DNA of 64,000 nucleotides from Marisa cornuarietis (GCA_004794655.1 SMMW01000580.1:55833-119832), one strand, 5' to 3'. Counted from the stretch's first letter, positions 46,001 to 57,021 are shown. The notes: generated from the sequence alone by a model not told the origin. Translations and numbers: made by a program.

Positions 46001-48374
46001 AGAGATCCAATTATTGTAACAGAGGAGTGATCTCCCTGTACTTGAACTAGCACGCAAAAGGTAATTCTCAGTGGAATCACCAAGATGGCTCGAACTGGAA
46101 AATCTGGTTGACTTTCGTTGCTAGGGCTTACACAGATAATCTATATAGCAAACAAGCTGGATGCAGCTCGTCTTTACAACATTGCTGCTAGTATCTCGGG
46201 CACACACAGATGTCCCGTGCAGCAACCTTGAGGGGGAAAACTTTGTGTCTCTGCAGCAAAGAGTCTTTTAACTTTACCCTGGGTGATTCCTGGAAACTCA
46301 TTTTTCTCTATCACTTCTACATAGAACCACTTTGCTTTACAACTCACTCCATCAGTTATGCTTACTCTTACTCATTACAAAATTTCAATAATGTACATCA
46401 GTGTCTAAGTTCAAAATACACAAAATATTGTCTTATCCTTTATAAATAACAATTTAGAGCCTCTACAAACAATGTTAAAGATTATCTTGAGTAGGCAAGG
46501 AATCACTAAAGTACACAATTATTGTTTCCTAGACACTCTTTGAGTGCTGTCTGATCAGCAATGTGGTTATTTTGTTCACGTCTCTAAAGCTGGGAGGTGA
46601 TCTCCTCCGAGCTCTCACTACGCACAAACTTCACATTGTCTCTAGTGGTACATGCTAGCACACACATGCTAGCCCAGGCAACTACAACCATTAACTCTTG
46701 ACAAGGACTTAATATGTACAGATTAATTTATCTTGATATTTGATTAATTTATTAGTATTTTGATATGAGTTTTCTTTTGCTGGTCTCTAGCTCATGGGGT
46801 CCAAAAACAGGGCTGGACCAATGGCGATGGTGTTTCTTATCTCGGCCATGTTTCATGAGTACATCCTCATGGTAACATTCCGCTTCTTCTATCCAGTTCT
46901 CTTCTTCATGTTTGCAGGCGCTGGATGTAAGAGACATCATTTTTATCTGTTGACCCATTCTTTGGATATCTCTTAAAAACCAGTACAATTTACAAAGAGG
47001 TAGTGTACTTTTTCAGAGGTGTCTTGAATAATGTGTTACTGTCTTTCATTTATGTAGACATTGTGATTGATTGCATTCCAGTAACAAGAGTATTGTGATA
47101 AGGATCATGGTTCTTATGTGTAATTCAATTAGAAATTTTGATTGATTGCAGTGCAGTAACAACAGTATTATGACAAGGATTAAGGCCATTACTTGTAATT
47201 TTGGCTGTTTGCAGTTGGTTTCATCTTCCTGACAGACAAAGTCTCGAGTCGCAGCTGGAATGTCTTTATGTGGGTCATGCTCTTTACTGGCAATGGTATG
47301 TTAATGTGCTTGTACAGCATGGAGTGGTATGCCCGACGCAGTTGTCCAGTCATTACGGTAATTGGAATCTTGATGTCTTTTTCATCTTCTGTGCACAGAC
47401 TCTCATCCTTTTTCCTCAATGGCTTCCTCTGCCCATTAAACCACTCTTATTTTCAACCTTTTTTTTCTGTGATACCTCAATAACTCGTTCCTCCTTCACA
47501 CCTACAGCTCTGTCATCCCTCACTCCTACAACTGTCCTCACTTACACCTACAACTTGTCCTCACTCACACCTACAACTCTGTCCTCCCTCACACCTACAA
47601 CTCTGTCCTCCCTCACTCCTACAACTGTCCTCACTTACACCTACAACTCTGTCCTCACTCACACCTACAACTCTGTCCTCCCTCACTCCTACAACTGTCC
47701 TCACTTAAACCTACAACTTGTCCTCACTCACACCTACAACTCTGTCCTCACTCACACCTACAACTCTGTCCTCCCTCACTCCTACAACTGTCCTCACTTA
47801 AACCTACAACTTGTCCTCACTCACACCTACAACTCTGTCCTCCCTCACTCCTACAACTGTCCTCACTTAAACCTACAACTTGTCCTCACTCACACCTACA
47901 ACTCTGTCCTCACTCACACCTACAACTCTGTCCTCCCTCACTCCTACAACTGTCCTCACTTAAACCTACAACTTGTCCTCACTCACACCTACAACTCTGT
48001 CCTCACTCACACCTACAACTGTCCTCACTCACACCTACAACTCTGTCCTCCCTCACACCTACAGCTCTGTTCACCCTTTCTCTCTCTCTTCCTCTATTTT
48101 ACGTTCTTCTACATTTTCATGGAGGGTGGGGGAGCAGTAGTAGCCTTCATGTTCCACAGTCTTTGTTTCTAGATAATGCTTCATGATCACATGAAATAAT
48201 GTTTGATAACACAGTTGATAGACATAGTAAATAAGTAATATCTACAAATAATCATAGTATGAACTGATGAAAGATGAATGAAGCTTAAAATTTGTGTAAT
48301 TGCAGGATAGCTTCTTTGATTACCTTATCCCTCGTTCGTGGATGTGTGACTTTGCGGGAATCAAGTTAAACTGA
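31016..48374 (+). CDS. SOAT1: Sterol O-acyltransferase (ACAT), 15 coding exons
   Basis: Makes cholesteryl esters from sterol and fatty acyl-CoA in the ER membrane; MBOAT family. Exons: 31016-31070, 33145-33224, 34135-34271, 38386-38448, 39349-39456, 39780-39928, 40282-40409, 40902-40980, 41241-41325, 41772-41968, 42214-42290, 45179-45277, 46791-46926, 47215-47357, 48306-48374. They total 1605 nt, 534 residues, against 550 in human SOAT1, with every junction GT-AG and in frame. An in-frame TGA precedes the ATG. Landmarks are IFVQRRSVL then [44 protein letters not shown], the active-site motif FYKDWWN (residues 384-390), NYYRTWN ending at N402, MFHEY with H441 and EWYARR. N402 and H441 correspond to human N421 and H460. 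The gene is apparently intact. SOAT1 versus SOAT2 cannot be resolved for an invertebrate. Confidence 0.95.
34272..38385 (+). other. SOAT intron 3, largest intron
   Basis: A 4.1-kb AT-rich intron between the N-terminal helical exon and the IFVQRRS exon. Apart from a G-run near 35322-35331 and the SINE-like segment at 37660-37795, I see no gene or element in it. Confidence 0.8.
37660..37795 (-). mobile_element. Possible tRNA-derived SINE fragment
   Basis: On the minus strand GGCACTTGTGGTTAGTATTG resembles an A box. It is followed by two copies of CAGTTCAAGGCTCA, resembling a B box (GTTCAANNC). The duplicated B-box segment is unusual. There is no close second copy in the window to confirm it. 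Confidence 0.35.
42896..44458 (+). CDS. Tigger-type transposase, interrupted by one nonsense codon
   Basis: Encodes 520 residues to a TGA at 44456-44458. The N-terminus holds a CENP-B/Psq-like helix-turn-helix (about 20-65, with [16 protein letters not shown]). A second DNA-binding helix-turn-helix follows at about 80-155 ([13 protein letters not shown]). The DDE domain has D194 ([10 protein letters not shown]), D311 ([10 protein letters not shown]) and D348 (LLQPMDQQ), with 36 residues between the last two. An acidic C-terminal segment follows. The same frame stays open beyond the TGA for 72 codons to TAA 44675-44677, and that extension contains QVTLDKYF. Such elements normally have a Trp codon at this kind of position (MCSK-W-AELQ), so TGG to TGA is the simplest explanation. 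The catalytic core looks intact. Activity is unknown. Confidence 0.93.
   Translation: MPPKKVSASSKAATSEKRKVVRTTIAFKKEIIAKYEKGVRVSDLAREYSMAKSTISMILKNKEAVKSSEVAMGVSAISKQRPQVLEEVEKLLMIFINETQLAGDSVNEEMICEKALEVYSYLLKKDPSLIVEGFDFKASSGWFEKFRRRSGIHNVVRHGEAASSDKTAAEKFKIDFASFVKQENYLPQQIFNCDETGLFWKKMPRRTYITREEKSMPGHKPMKDRFTLLLCGNASGDCKIKPLLIYHSENPRAFKTNNIMKSKLPVMWRTNSKAWLTRQFCTEWVHEVFGPEVKKYLEEKNLPLRCLLLMDNAPAHPPGLEDDLMEEFDFIKIKFLPPNTTPLLQPMDQQVIANFEKLYTKYLFQRCFEVTNDTELTLRDFWRHHFNIVHCINIIDKAWNAVTYRTMNSAWRKLWPECVTEREFEGFGVAGTSMSAPVEEEEEEPDLVDDIVSVGKSLGLEIDNDDVEELLDEHQAELTTEELLHLQNEQKKKLEEEMSSEEEEARKDAPTSEIKQMCSK
44459..44677 (+). pseudogene. C-terminal extension of the Tigger transposase beyond the stop
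   Basis: Seventy-two sense codons in the same frame as the upstream transposase end at TAA. They include [11 protein letters not shown], a basic stretch KVLKRRQK and QVTLDKYF, which fits the PCNA-interacting pattern Q-x-x-L-x-x-Y-F. A PCNA-binding motif is known at the C-terminus of pogo-family transposases. It is separated from the main frame only by the TGA at 44456-44458. Confidence 0.85.
47480..48075. repeat. Higher-order minisatellite in the last SOAT intron
   Basis: Three related monomers of 24, 22 and 23 bp share CCTACAACT. They are CCTCACTCACACC.., CCTCCCTCACTCC.. and CCTCACTTAAACC... They alternate in larger blocks of 69 or 93 bp, depending on whether one or two 24-bp monomers are included. 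The 323-codon frame 47201-48172 runs from the preceding exon through this array and is not a real protein. Confidence 0.93.
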
Positions 48375-50046
48375 AACTCCATCTTCCTATGCCATGCAAA
48401 TATTTTTTGACAGTGAAACTCAACACCGTTAGAAGGCCATGTCATCACTACCAGTCTGTTCTGTTGAGCAGCATGATTTTCGTTGACTTTTCCAAACCAA
48501 AAAGGCTGCTCAATTTCCTTCGACTATCCTTCAGTGATACTGTAATGGGAAACATACCGGAGATGATGTTATGACTGTCAGTGTGTGTACATTGTTATAG
48601 GGTGATGCGTGTGTGCCTCTTGGTCCCAAGCAAAGAGCAGCAGCTGAATGTTAGATGGTTGCCTGTTGGAAGTTATATGATTGCTTTTAAATTACTAAAA
48701 ACTTGGCATTGTGGTCATATTGTATAGCCAGACTGTATTCTGTCGCCTTATTTTCACATCCATATGCTGTGGATGTGTGACCTCTCGCTTTTGTGCCACA
48801 TCCATTCTTGACATTCCAGGATCATCTTTCAATTTAGTCTGGCCATGGCAGTACAGGATAAGGAGCTGATTCAAAGTCCAGTTTTGTTGGTTTTCTGGTC
48901 TTGCAAGGAAAAAAACTCTAAAGATGGAAGGATTTGTCATCTGGTACTGTTTATAGTCTTAGGAGCAGTATTGAAATAGACGTTTCATTGTCTGCATGTG
49001 AACTCGAAGGGTTTGACTTGTAGTGAACTGGTAGTGCCTGGTCAATGTTGAAAGTTAGGACTATGTTTAGAAATAAGTCTCATTCACAGAAAGGTTTTAC
49101 AAAGATCTTTTATAACGAGATTTTTCTATCCTCCTCCCCTCCCCCACCCCAAGTGTTTGATTGCATGTTTTTTTCTACAGGTGGGGATGACAAGTATGGC
49201 AAAACCCATTTTTGTTTCTATATTTTTATATGTGGCCAGTGTGGCTTATAAACATTTTAATTTTTATATCTGCATACAGCATGTTTTGAAAATATGTTGT
49301 CTTTGATTACTAGTCTGATATATTGATACTGGGTGGTACACTGTTTTTGTGTAAGGCTGGTTATTTTATAAGAAACCATTAACCTGCACACATGCATGTT
49401 TAACTGTGCAACTTAATCCAACTTATTGGCTTATATGCCAGGGGAAGCAAAATGTGGAATTGAAATACATTTTTATAATGTCTACATTACAATATATGCA
49501 TCATAATGTTTACATGTACTTTGCACTGCCAAAGTTTGAAGTGATACAGGTAACTGGGTGGGAAGATGAGAAGGGACTGCCTTGTGAACAGCCGTTGCTC
49601 ACACTGCTGAGTCAGTGGGATGAGTAATGGTGGTTTGTGTCTTGATAAATGAAAGCAGTAGTATTCTTGTGCACATATTCATATCAAAAAACACTTAACA
49701 TCTTGCCATCTGATTGTACAGTCCTGATGCTTGTCTACACAGCTGTTGAAAATTGATCTCGCCTTTATTTCCATCTTTCAGTCTATCAGCACAAATATAA
49801 AGGTTTTGCAGATAGTCACTTGTTGCCTATCAGTCAACTTTATTTTTATTTCCCTTTTGTTTTTGTTTTTTGTTTTTTTTCTCATTCACACACATCACAT
49901 GCACATAACGCACGTATCTACGATGCTTTATGTGGTGACTACTCTTTGCCTGTCTTACATATTGTCACTAATTTTATGTCATTAATTATGTGATCATGCT
50001 AACAATCTGCTGACTAGAATCATGGGAAGCCAAAACCTGATGGCAC

Positions 50047-50123
50047 AATAAAGCCAGTTATCTTTGATTACAAGTGCAATCCTTCATCCCTGCTCATATT
50101 GTTGCATTGTATGTTGCAATAAA
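50047..50123 (+). terminator. Candidate poly(A) signals of SOAT
   Basis: AATAAA occurs at 50047-50052 and again at 50118-50123, about 1.7 kb after the stop codon. Both are plausible ends of a long 3' UTR, and a later hexamer near 51574 is also possible. Only position supports this. Confidence 0.35.
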
Positions 50124-52262
50124 ATGTTTTAAAATGTTTACTTTCATAAAATGAAGACCACTTTCTTTTTTTCATTGTAAAAATTATATTTTTCATTAGA
50201 AATTCTTTGTGGTGTGAATCCATTATCTTTACACAGATGATTAAGCCTAGGTTTTATTAAGATAGAGAGGGGCACATATTTGTTGTTATAATCACCTATC
50301 TTCCAAATAGTTTTACTTAGATCAATCAGCAAGGAGCGCATATTTGCTACCTGTTTATGATCACTTGACTACAAGATATTTTTGATTTCCTAACAAGCAA
50401 AGAAACCCAAATGGCACTGTCATCCCAGAAAGAGAGGATTGTGTAAATGTGCCAAAACACATGCACGTGTGTATGTAGATATATATGCACAAAATGCTCA
50501 AACTGAAGCTTAAATGATAAAAGTTATGAAAGTGGGATTTTGAAAGGTTGGAATGCAAGAAAAACAGTGTTTTGTGTTTTGTTTTTTTTAATTTGATAGT
50601 GTTGTCTGGCAGTGTTGTCAGGCAGCCTAAATAAGAAGCACATCACAGTTCTCCCTTCACTTTTCACTTCTACTGAGGGTTAGATGGGGGAGGGGAACTG
50701 TGCCATGCTGACACCCCACCCCCTCACCAATCCAGAGCATGTTACTGGAGATGACGCTTTCTCGGTTATAAAAGCAGCAATGCTTGGCTTGTAAATATTG
50801 GGATTTTATGAAGGTCCCTACTATTATTGGGTTCATGAAAGGTTTCCAGATTTAGGTAATAGAATGTTTGCCACACACTGCAAAGTAAAAAACACAGAAA
50901 GGTTTCTTGAAATACAGGACTTAAGAGATTCCATCCAGTCAAGTACAATAAGGTACTGTAGAAAAAGTGTGAGTTTTAGAGTTGAATCTTGGTCCTCTTT
51001 GTCCGTGTTATGTACAGTTTGTCACATAAAACTGTAAACCAATGTTTGAGATGCAATTTGTACATTGTTTCTTTCCTTTAATATGTTATGCTTGAATGTG
51101 GTTTAAATGTGGTTGATAATAGTCTTGCATTCATTTAGCTTTATTTTTCTCTCAGCTGAAATGGATGCACTCCCATTATAAGTTTCTGTTCATTTATATT
51201 TTGGATCTATTACCAGTAAAATCATTCAGTGATGCCTATTAAATGCAGTCTTTCAGCCTGTAGCACAAGGCAGACATTAAGAAAGTTTTTAATTTTGCAG
51301 TTTAAATAATTTTTTGAAAAAATGGAAATGTTTAACTTTTTCATATTGGAGTCAGATTTTTGTAAACCTTTTTTGTAAATAATCTAGGAATGGTTTATTG
51401 CAGATGGTCAATATTTATAAAAATTTGTGATCTTTTGTTCATACAAAGACTTAACTGATGAGCACCATCATACTTCCAGGTGCTTTATAATAGGTATTGT
51501 ACATAAGAAGGTCATTCACAAATGAGAACCAACGTGGGATCAGTATGTAACTTTTTTTTTAACTTGGACACAACAATAAATCCAGTAACTAAAACCCTTG
51601 AGCTTCTTCATTTAACATCTTTGAGGTGTTTGTGATGTGGCTTTCTTAAACCCAGTGTTAAACCAAGTCCCAGTTCAAGACACATTGTATATGGTTTGCA
51701 TGGCAGTAATTCTGATGATTTCTCTACTTGCTGTCGAAATGACAGACAGGCAGCAGCAGAAAGAAATTCAGGCAAACTGTGTGACCTTTTCAGACTTTAA
51801 GTGGCAAAACTTGTTTTTAAAGGTTGGGTATAACATTTTTCTAATAACGGTGTAAAGTTCAGTGCAGGATACATTTCCCACAATTTGGATAAAAAATCCC
51901 CTTGCATTCTGTAGATAGCATGTCTACAAACATCACCATGCACAAAAATAGGTGGCATTGTCATGAAAGTCTACAGACCGACCTCATTAACACATGGTCC
52001 CACCTGTTCCATTGCCTGCAGCCTCGAGTGTGTGAAGGTAACCATGTACAATCGTAGTTACGATCATGCATTGGCGCATGATGCCATGGACAGCCCGTCA
52101 CCTGCATGTGAACGTAAAAGAAGTTTCCTTTGCTAATCATTTGAGTAGTAAACGAACACAGCATCTCGATGGTCTTAGATAATCTTATGAAAGGTCAAAT
52201 TTGAATAATGCAAGGCTCAACAAGTGCAAGGAAGAAAAACGGCTGTGTCCCCTTCCCACATG
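50124..52262. other. Intergenic DNA, no gene seen
   Basis: AT-rich sequence without recognisable exons or elements. Short open frames lack domains. Confidence 0.55.
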
Positions 52263-52270
52263 CATTACAG

Positions 52271-52885
52271 CAGGCATGTCAAACTGAGGGTCCCATGAGG
52301 GCCACATGGGTCACATTTGTGTTGTCATTAAGGCTGCACATGACAACTGAAGTCATTTAATAAAAATTATTCCAGAATACTTTTATTACCTAAACTTAAA
52401 AACATACAATGTGCATACAAATGGTTTAGCGACAAGCTACATTCATGAATGTAAAGTAATGAAGTAGTTTAACTTGTACGCAACTGCAACAAATATATTG
52501 TGCAAAAGCTACCACAGTTCAAAATGAAGATTTATTTAGTGTTTTGTCCTGAGGCTTGATCCCTCGTTTTAATGACAATTTTTGCTATGTCTGGCTGAAA
52601 TGTCATCTGTACAGTTCCGACTTTCATCAGAGATGAGAGGTGTTGATCAGTCAGTCTTGTTCTCTGAGAAATGTGTGTTGATTTAATGAAGGAAAATAAC
52701 TGTTCATACATAGGTAGAAATGAACATTTCCATAATCTTTGCGGCAAACTTCCTGAAATTTTTTAACTTTTCAGGAAGGTATGAAAAGACCTATATAACA
52801 GATTTTGCGAAATCTAGGGTGTCTTTTGTGCAGACCGCAGGTGTGCTTGCCATGTGGCCCGCTTGCCGCGTGTTTGCCATGCCTG
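52271..52885 (-). mobile_element. Internally deleted hAT transposon, 615 bp
   Basis: Termini CAGGCATGTCAAACTGAGGG and, at the other end read inward, CAGGCATGGCAAACACGCGG are flanked by a perfect 8-bp direct repeat CATTACAG (52263-52270 and 52886-52893), the hAT signature. Subterminal GGGCCACATGG occurs at both ends. The interior keeps only the end of a transposase on the minus strand (52532-52747). Confidence 0.92.
52532..52747 (-). pseudogene. hAT transposase C-terminal remnant
   Basis: A frame containing YEQLFSFIKSTHISQRTRLT, then DQHLSSLMKVGT and QPDIAKIV, matches the C-terminal dimerisation region of ZBED/GTF2IRD2-like hAT transposases (EQLFS..K, SRLTDEHL, PDI..L pattern). The N-terminal zinc finger and catalytic parts are absent. 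Confidence 0.75.
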
Positions 52886-52893
52886 CATTACAG

Positions 52894-54317
52894 GGTCGGG
52901 TGAGACTGGGAGCTATACTGCATTGTTAATACAATTACTTTCAATCTGAGGGAGGAGGGGAAAACAGTAGCTTAAACACACACACACAGGGTGTTGACTG
53001 GCCTGGAGATCTGCCAACTTGAAATCGACACGCGTGTAGTTTCCAGATACCCCCAGGTGTCGACGGCCTACGATTTGCTGCGACAAACTGTGGACAAGCC
53101 ACCCCAACAGTCAGGAATTTCCTCACGTCGTGGTGGTTATCTGACATGTCGTCATGACAACGCAGGTGATTCCCTGGTTCGCCGTGACTAACGTACGTAG
53201 GACAAGATTCCCTGTACCGGTACCAAGTCGGATAATGGCTAAAAAAGAGTAAACGGGCATTTGGTTTTTCAACCGTGGATATCAATATCGACATTTTTAT
53301 TACACTTCTACTTTTATTACACGTCTCTTTTTGCCCGTCACCTAATTTTCTTTTTAATCGTACATGGTATTGCTCAGTTTTGTGAGCAGGTCGAAGTACG
53401 TGAAGTCTTTGGCGGCGATTTCTTCTCTCCTACTATAGAACTGAGAATTGTTACACGGGTGTTGCAAAAATTAAAAACAAATGTGCCCATGACCTGGGAT
53501 TCCACAAGACTGTCGCGACGGCTGATGTTTGGAAACGGTTCTGCCTTGTTGGGAGACAACTCTCGAGTCTTGCTATGATTTGCGTAAGATTACCTCCCCT
53601 GTAACGCAAGCAGCGACGGAGACGGTGAGGTCAACAGGTTCGTGGTGTGATGGCAAGAATCTCTCACAGTTTTGAAACCACGAGAAGAGGTTCCAGCAAC
53701 TGCTGAAGTTACGATGGCTGCCAAGAAGTGCCAAGAATTCAATTTTAAGCATGTGATTGCATGTTGCGGGTGTAGCAGGCCGACAAACGAGCTGTGAATG
53801 GAAATGAGGACAACATCGTGACCGGATACTGCCGACCGTCAGTCATGGCCAGATCTAGAGGATCGCTGATCTACTCTGCAGACGTCCTAGAAGAGCTCAA
53901 ACAGGCAATGGTTTGTACTTATACACATCTATCTTTTGCCTCCAGTGCCTGTGCCTATACTTACTTTCAACAGATAGTATTGCTCATGTTGGCCTTAAGA
54001 TATATGTGCTAGCGAGTGAGCGCGCTCAAACATCATTGTAGACCAATCGGTCTAGCTGCAATCTATTCATAATTACCATTACTTTGGCTGTCACTGATAG
54101 TATAGACCAAATTCAGCAGAGCCAACGTCAGCAGATTTCTAGGCCCTGTAACCACTTACAATGGTCTCCCAGCAGCGGTAAGCACTCGCCCTCCATACCC
54201 TCTTCTTCCCCGAAACCCCCTACCTCTCTCTTATCACTGTTCTGCGCTACAATCTCTAGAAGGTAACGGTAGTCCCCTAAACTTCAGGTCATTGGAGGGG
54301 GTGGATGTATTAAAGAT
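52894..54317. other. Intergenic DNA, no gene seen
   Basis: Open frames at 53261-53578 and 53794-54012 show no domain, codon bias or splice context that I could use. I leave them uncalled. Confidence 0.45.
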
Positions 54318-54515
54318 CTCACTTTTCTCGGTGCCAGCTTTTTTTGTGAGGGTGGTGCCCAAATCGTCCTCCCTGCCTTACCAAGTTACCATCCCCAACC
54401 CTCTTTGAGTCAACTACCCTTTATCGACAGGTGGTTGTACTGGTGGAGAGGTTCGCTGCGCCACGTGGGTATCAAACCGGAGTGACTTCGGGTTCAGATG
54501 CCAGTACTGTAATCT
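54318..54515 (-). mobile_element. tRNA-derived SINE, copy 2
   Basis: The minus strand carries a B-box-like CCGGTTTGATACCC, then body segments GACTCAAAGAGGGTTGGGGA, CCCTCACAAAAAAAGCTGGC and the end GAGAAAAGTGAG. These occur in the same order as the copy at 2822-3012. The A box is more degenerate here. Confidence 0.6.
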
Positions 54516-56335
54516 GGTTATATGTTTTCCTAAGGAGAGTGGGTTGGTGGGTGGGACACTCTTCAATTAACTGTGTCAAAGGCTGATAACTGGTACACGC
54601 CTTGGCTGAGAGGAGGAAAGGACTGGCAAGAGCCATCACCGACTTGGCCCACCCGAACCGCCAATTTATAGGTAAAAGTCGATGGGAAAGTAGACAATTT
54701 ACTGATGCGTGTCACGCACATATCACGAATGCAACCAGCACAATTCAACGCCATTTTGGTGGACTCACCACTCTACAGGCCGCGGGGAGCCGATGAGATG
54801 CATACCTGTCTGCGGAGTCTGCCCCGTCATGCATTACTAGATGTCCTGTCTGTCCCTCCGTGGGCGTTCCTTGCTTTTTCCTCAACATTTTTCTTATTGT
54901 TATTTTAATATACAGTGATATTACTATAAAAACAATTCCTAGATTTATTGAATTTTCAAATCCTGCCTGCGGTTGCTTTGGCCAGGCCTGACCAAATGAT
55001 TTCGCGGGCATGACGTTTCCTGCCACTGCTCTCTATTATTTCAGACGTATGTTTTATCTCGGACTTCGGCAGCACCACGGGGTACTCGCTAACTGAGCAT
55101 GTTACAGTACCGCTGATCAAATAAAGCTCTGAAAAATTAAAGTAATGAAAGAGGTTTCAGAGATACAGAAAATCAGTACTCGACATGTTATAGCTACATT
55201 CCTTCTTAGATTTCGCAGTGTGTTTAGCATAATATAGCCGCGTGCTAAATTGTAATAGAACTCTTTCTGGGGGGAAAAAACCTTGAGTGATGTTCAAGTA
55301 TTTATTTATTTACATAGGTGCTGGGAGCGAAGGCTGAAAGACATAATGGAGAGTTGTCCCTTCGCATTTTCGTTTTCTTCTAGGATTGTTGTGCTTGTAG
55401 TGCCTATTATACCCATCTGCACTTTTTTCTGACGTCTTCGACATTGTGTTTGACTGTTTACTTGCCCGTGGCTTTTATTTAGCCCTCTGTTATATCAGCT
55501 CTCTCATCGCGTCTCTGGTATAGACTTTACATCAGTACCAAACGGTCATGAGTTTCAACATTGTACTGCAATTTCTGCTTTAATATTGGGATCTTCTGGA
55601 TATTCTCCTGATGAGTGGATCGACGTGTTTGATTATTGATATATTTTGCTTGAGTCACATGACTGTACATCTGTTTCATTGACATCTTGATCGATGAATG
55701 TCATCCGGCAGAAAAATGACTTGGCATTTTACAGAGCCACAGCAGTTTTGTCTGTAATGTGTTTTTGTGTTTGTAATGCACGGAGAGCCTGGCTGTGGCT
55801 GGGATACCGCGCTATAAAAGCTGCCACCATTATTATTATGAAATAAACGTACGAGTCATACTTGATGTGTAGTTCCCTCCCCTCCCCCCTTCTTCTTGTG
55901 ACGTGTGCACGTCATAGTGACACTGTCGTCACACGTGACGTTATCCATGCTACTGTCGTCACAGGTGACGTATTCCGTGACCTGCTCTGGGTGCCTAGCA
56001 ACATAGTCACGTGGCGTACACCACAGCTGCCATCTCCAGGTACCAGTGCCGCCTTCCCCCCACCTCCCCCGTCGCTCAGTAACATTCAGTTTGGTCTGTC
56101 TCACTGTTTCCAAGTCATACCACATAACTGAGTTTTTCACTGGGAACTGGGTTTTTTTTTTTAATTAAAGAGTTAAAAGCTGACTCCCGATATAATAGAA
56201 CAAAAATTCAAGAAAGTTCGAGTGTTCTCTCTGTCACTATGGTTGTTTCGTGTCCCAGACGACAAACTACAGCCGTCAGTACATCTTTAGACAGTTCCTG
56301 TTACCCTGGAAATTGCTTATTACAAGCGTTGTACA
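54516..56335. other. Intergenic DNA upstream of the H1-like gene
   Basis: No gene recognised. It contains the LINE/SINE tail at 55777-55843 and a stretch at 55900-55975 with two near-copies of CTGTCGTCACA.GTGACGT. Confidence 0.5.
55777..55843 (+). mobile_element. LINE/SINE 3' tail fragment
   Basis: GCGCTATAAAAGCTGCCACC followed by ATTATTATTATG has the same layout as the 3' ends at 13858-13930 (minus) and 57097-57185 (minus). It is short and probably the 3' end of an old truncated element. Confidence 0.5.
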
Positions 56336-56339
56336 AGTG

Positions 56340-56370
56340 ATTGGCTGGTAACTTGTGACACTGTATATAA
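56340..56370 (+). promoter_or_regulatory. TATA and inverted CCAAT boxes of the H1-like gene
   Basis: ATTGG (inverted CCAAT) at 56340-56344 lies about 20 bp before GTATATAA at 56363-56370. Transcription would then start near 56395, giving a 5' UTR of about 65 nt before the ATG at 56459. CCAAT plus TATA is usual for histone genes. Confidence 0.7.
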
Positions 56371-56458
56371 CATCAGACGGCTGGGGTGTAGAACCTGGTC
56401 TTAACTGCCCGAAGAAGCCAACAGTCCGAGCAAAGCTGCCAGTCAGCCCACAAGCACC

Positions 56459-56881
56459 ATGAGCCCAAGGAAGCGGCAGCTGACGATAGCCCATGTCAAG
56501 TCGGCCATCGCATCTTTGGGCGAGAGAAATGGCTCCATCGCCTCCTCCATCTACAGCTTCCTGTGCCGGGATAAAGACACGAAGCCGACGCGCTCAGAGT
56601 TTCGCAAGGTTATCGCCAAGGCGTGCAAGACGGGACACGTTCGCGTGTCTGACTCGCAGCCCCACAGAAAGCAGTCTGAAGTCCATTTCAAGTTGACTTC
56701 CCCACGTGCGCCGTCCAGTCCATGCAAAGGTAGCAGGTCGGCGGGCAATCGGCGGCGACGGCGGCGGCGGGCGGGCAAGAAGCAGGGGCGACACCGCGGG
56801 GGACGAAACAACAGCGCGGGCAAGGTGCACCACAAGAGCAGCCGGACTAAAATGGGCGGCAAGGGAAGCAAGAAGAACTAA
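56459..56881 (+). CDS. Histone H1 / protamine-like protein, intronless
   Basis: Encodes 140 residues. Residues about 9-80 fit the H1/H5 winged-helix fold (TIAHVKSAIASLGERNGS, then SRSEFRKVIAKACKTGHV-type wording, then VHFKL). The tail 81-140 is almost purely Arg/Lys/Gly/Ser, with a run of seven arginines and a Lys-rich end GGKGSKKN. A globular H1 domain with an Arg-rich tail is the plan of molluscan sperm protamine-like (PL-I) and sperm H1 proteins, which compact sperm DNA. At 140 residues it is short for a somatic H1. Three cysteines (36, 56, 89) are unusual for H1. No introns. Its own TATA/CCAAT promoter and a histone 3' stem-loop flank it, with no other histone gene nearby. Sperm expression is inference. 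Confidence 0.88.
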   Translation: MSPRKRQLTIAHVKSAIASLGERNGSIASSIYSFLCRDKDTKPTRSEFRKVIAKACKTGHVRVSDSQPHRKQSEVHFKLTSPRAPSSPCKGSRSAGNRRRRRRRAGKKQGRHRGGRNNSAGKVHHKSSRTKMGGKGSKKN

Positions 56882-56961
56882 TGCCACACGCGATGGAGGT
56901 TGTGGTCTTGCTGCCTTGAAACGAAGCTAAGAAAATGCTGAAAAAAACTTTTTTTTTTTAC

Positions 56962-56977
56962 AGCCCTTTTTAGGGCT
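56962..56977 (+). terminator. Histone-type mRNA 3' stem-loop
   Basis: AGCCCTTTTTAGGGCT forms a 6-bp stem with a TTTT loop, 81 nt after the stop codon. It matches the replication-dependent histone stem-loop (GGYYYT-TTNN-ARRRCC) except that the outer pair is A-T. A purine-rich segment GAGCAGAAGGAG downstream (56998-57009) could serve as the U7-binding downstream element. The flanks differ from the usual ACCCA context. Confidence 0.8.
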
Positions 56978-57021
56978 AGCTCATTCTTCAGAAATTTGAG
57001 CAGAAGGAGTCTGGTTCATCC

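Noticed and set aside
47201..48172. 323-codon frame continuing from SOAT exon 14
   Set aside because: The reading runs out of the exon in another frame into a minisatellite. The true frame splices at 47357 to 48306.
56551..56887. Antisense frames over the H1-like gene
   Set aside because: Arg/Gly-rich coding gives Pro/Leu/Ala-rich antisense frames. The plus strand has the promoter, domain and stem-loop.
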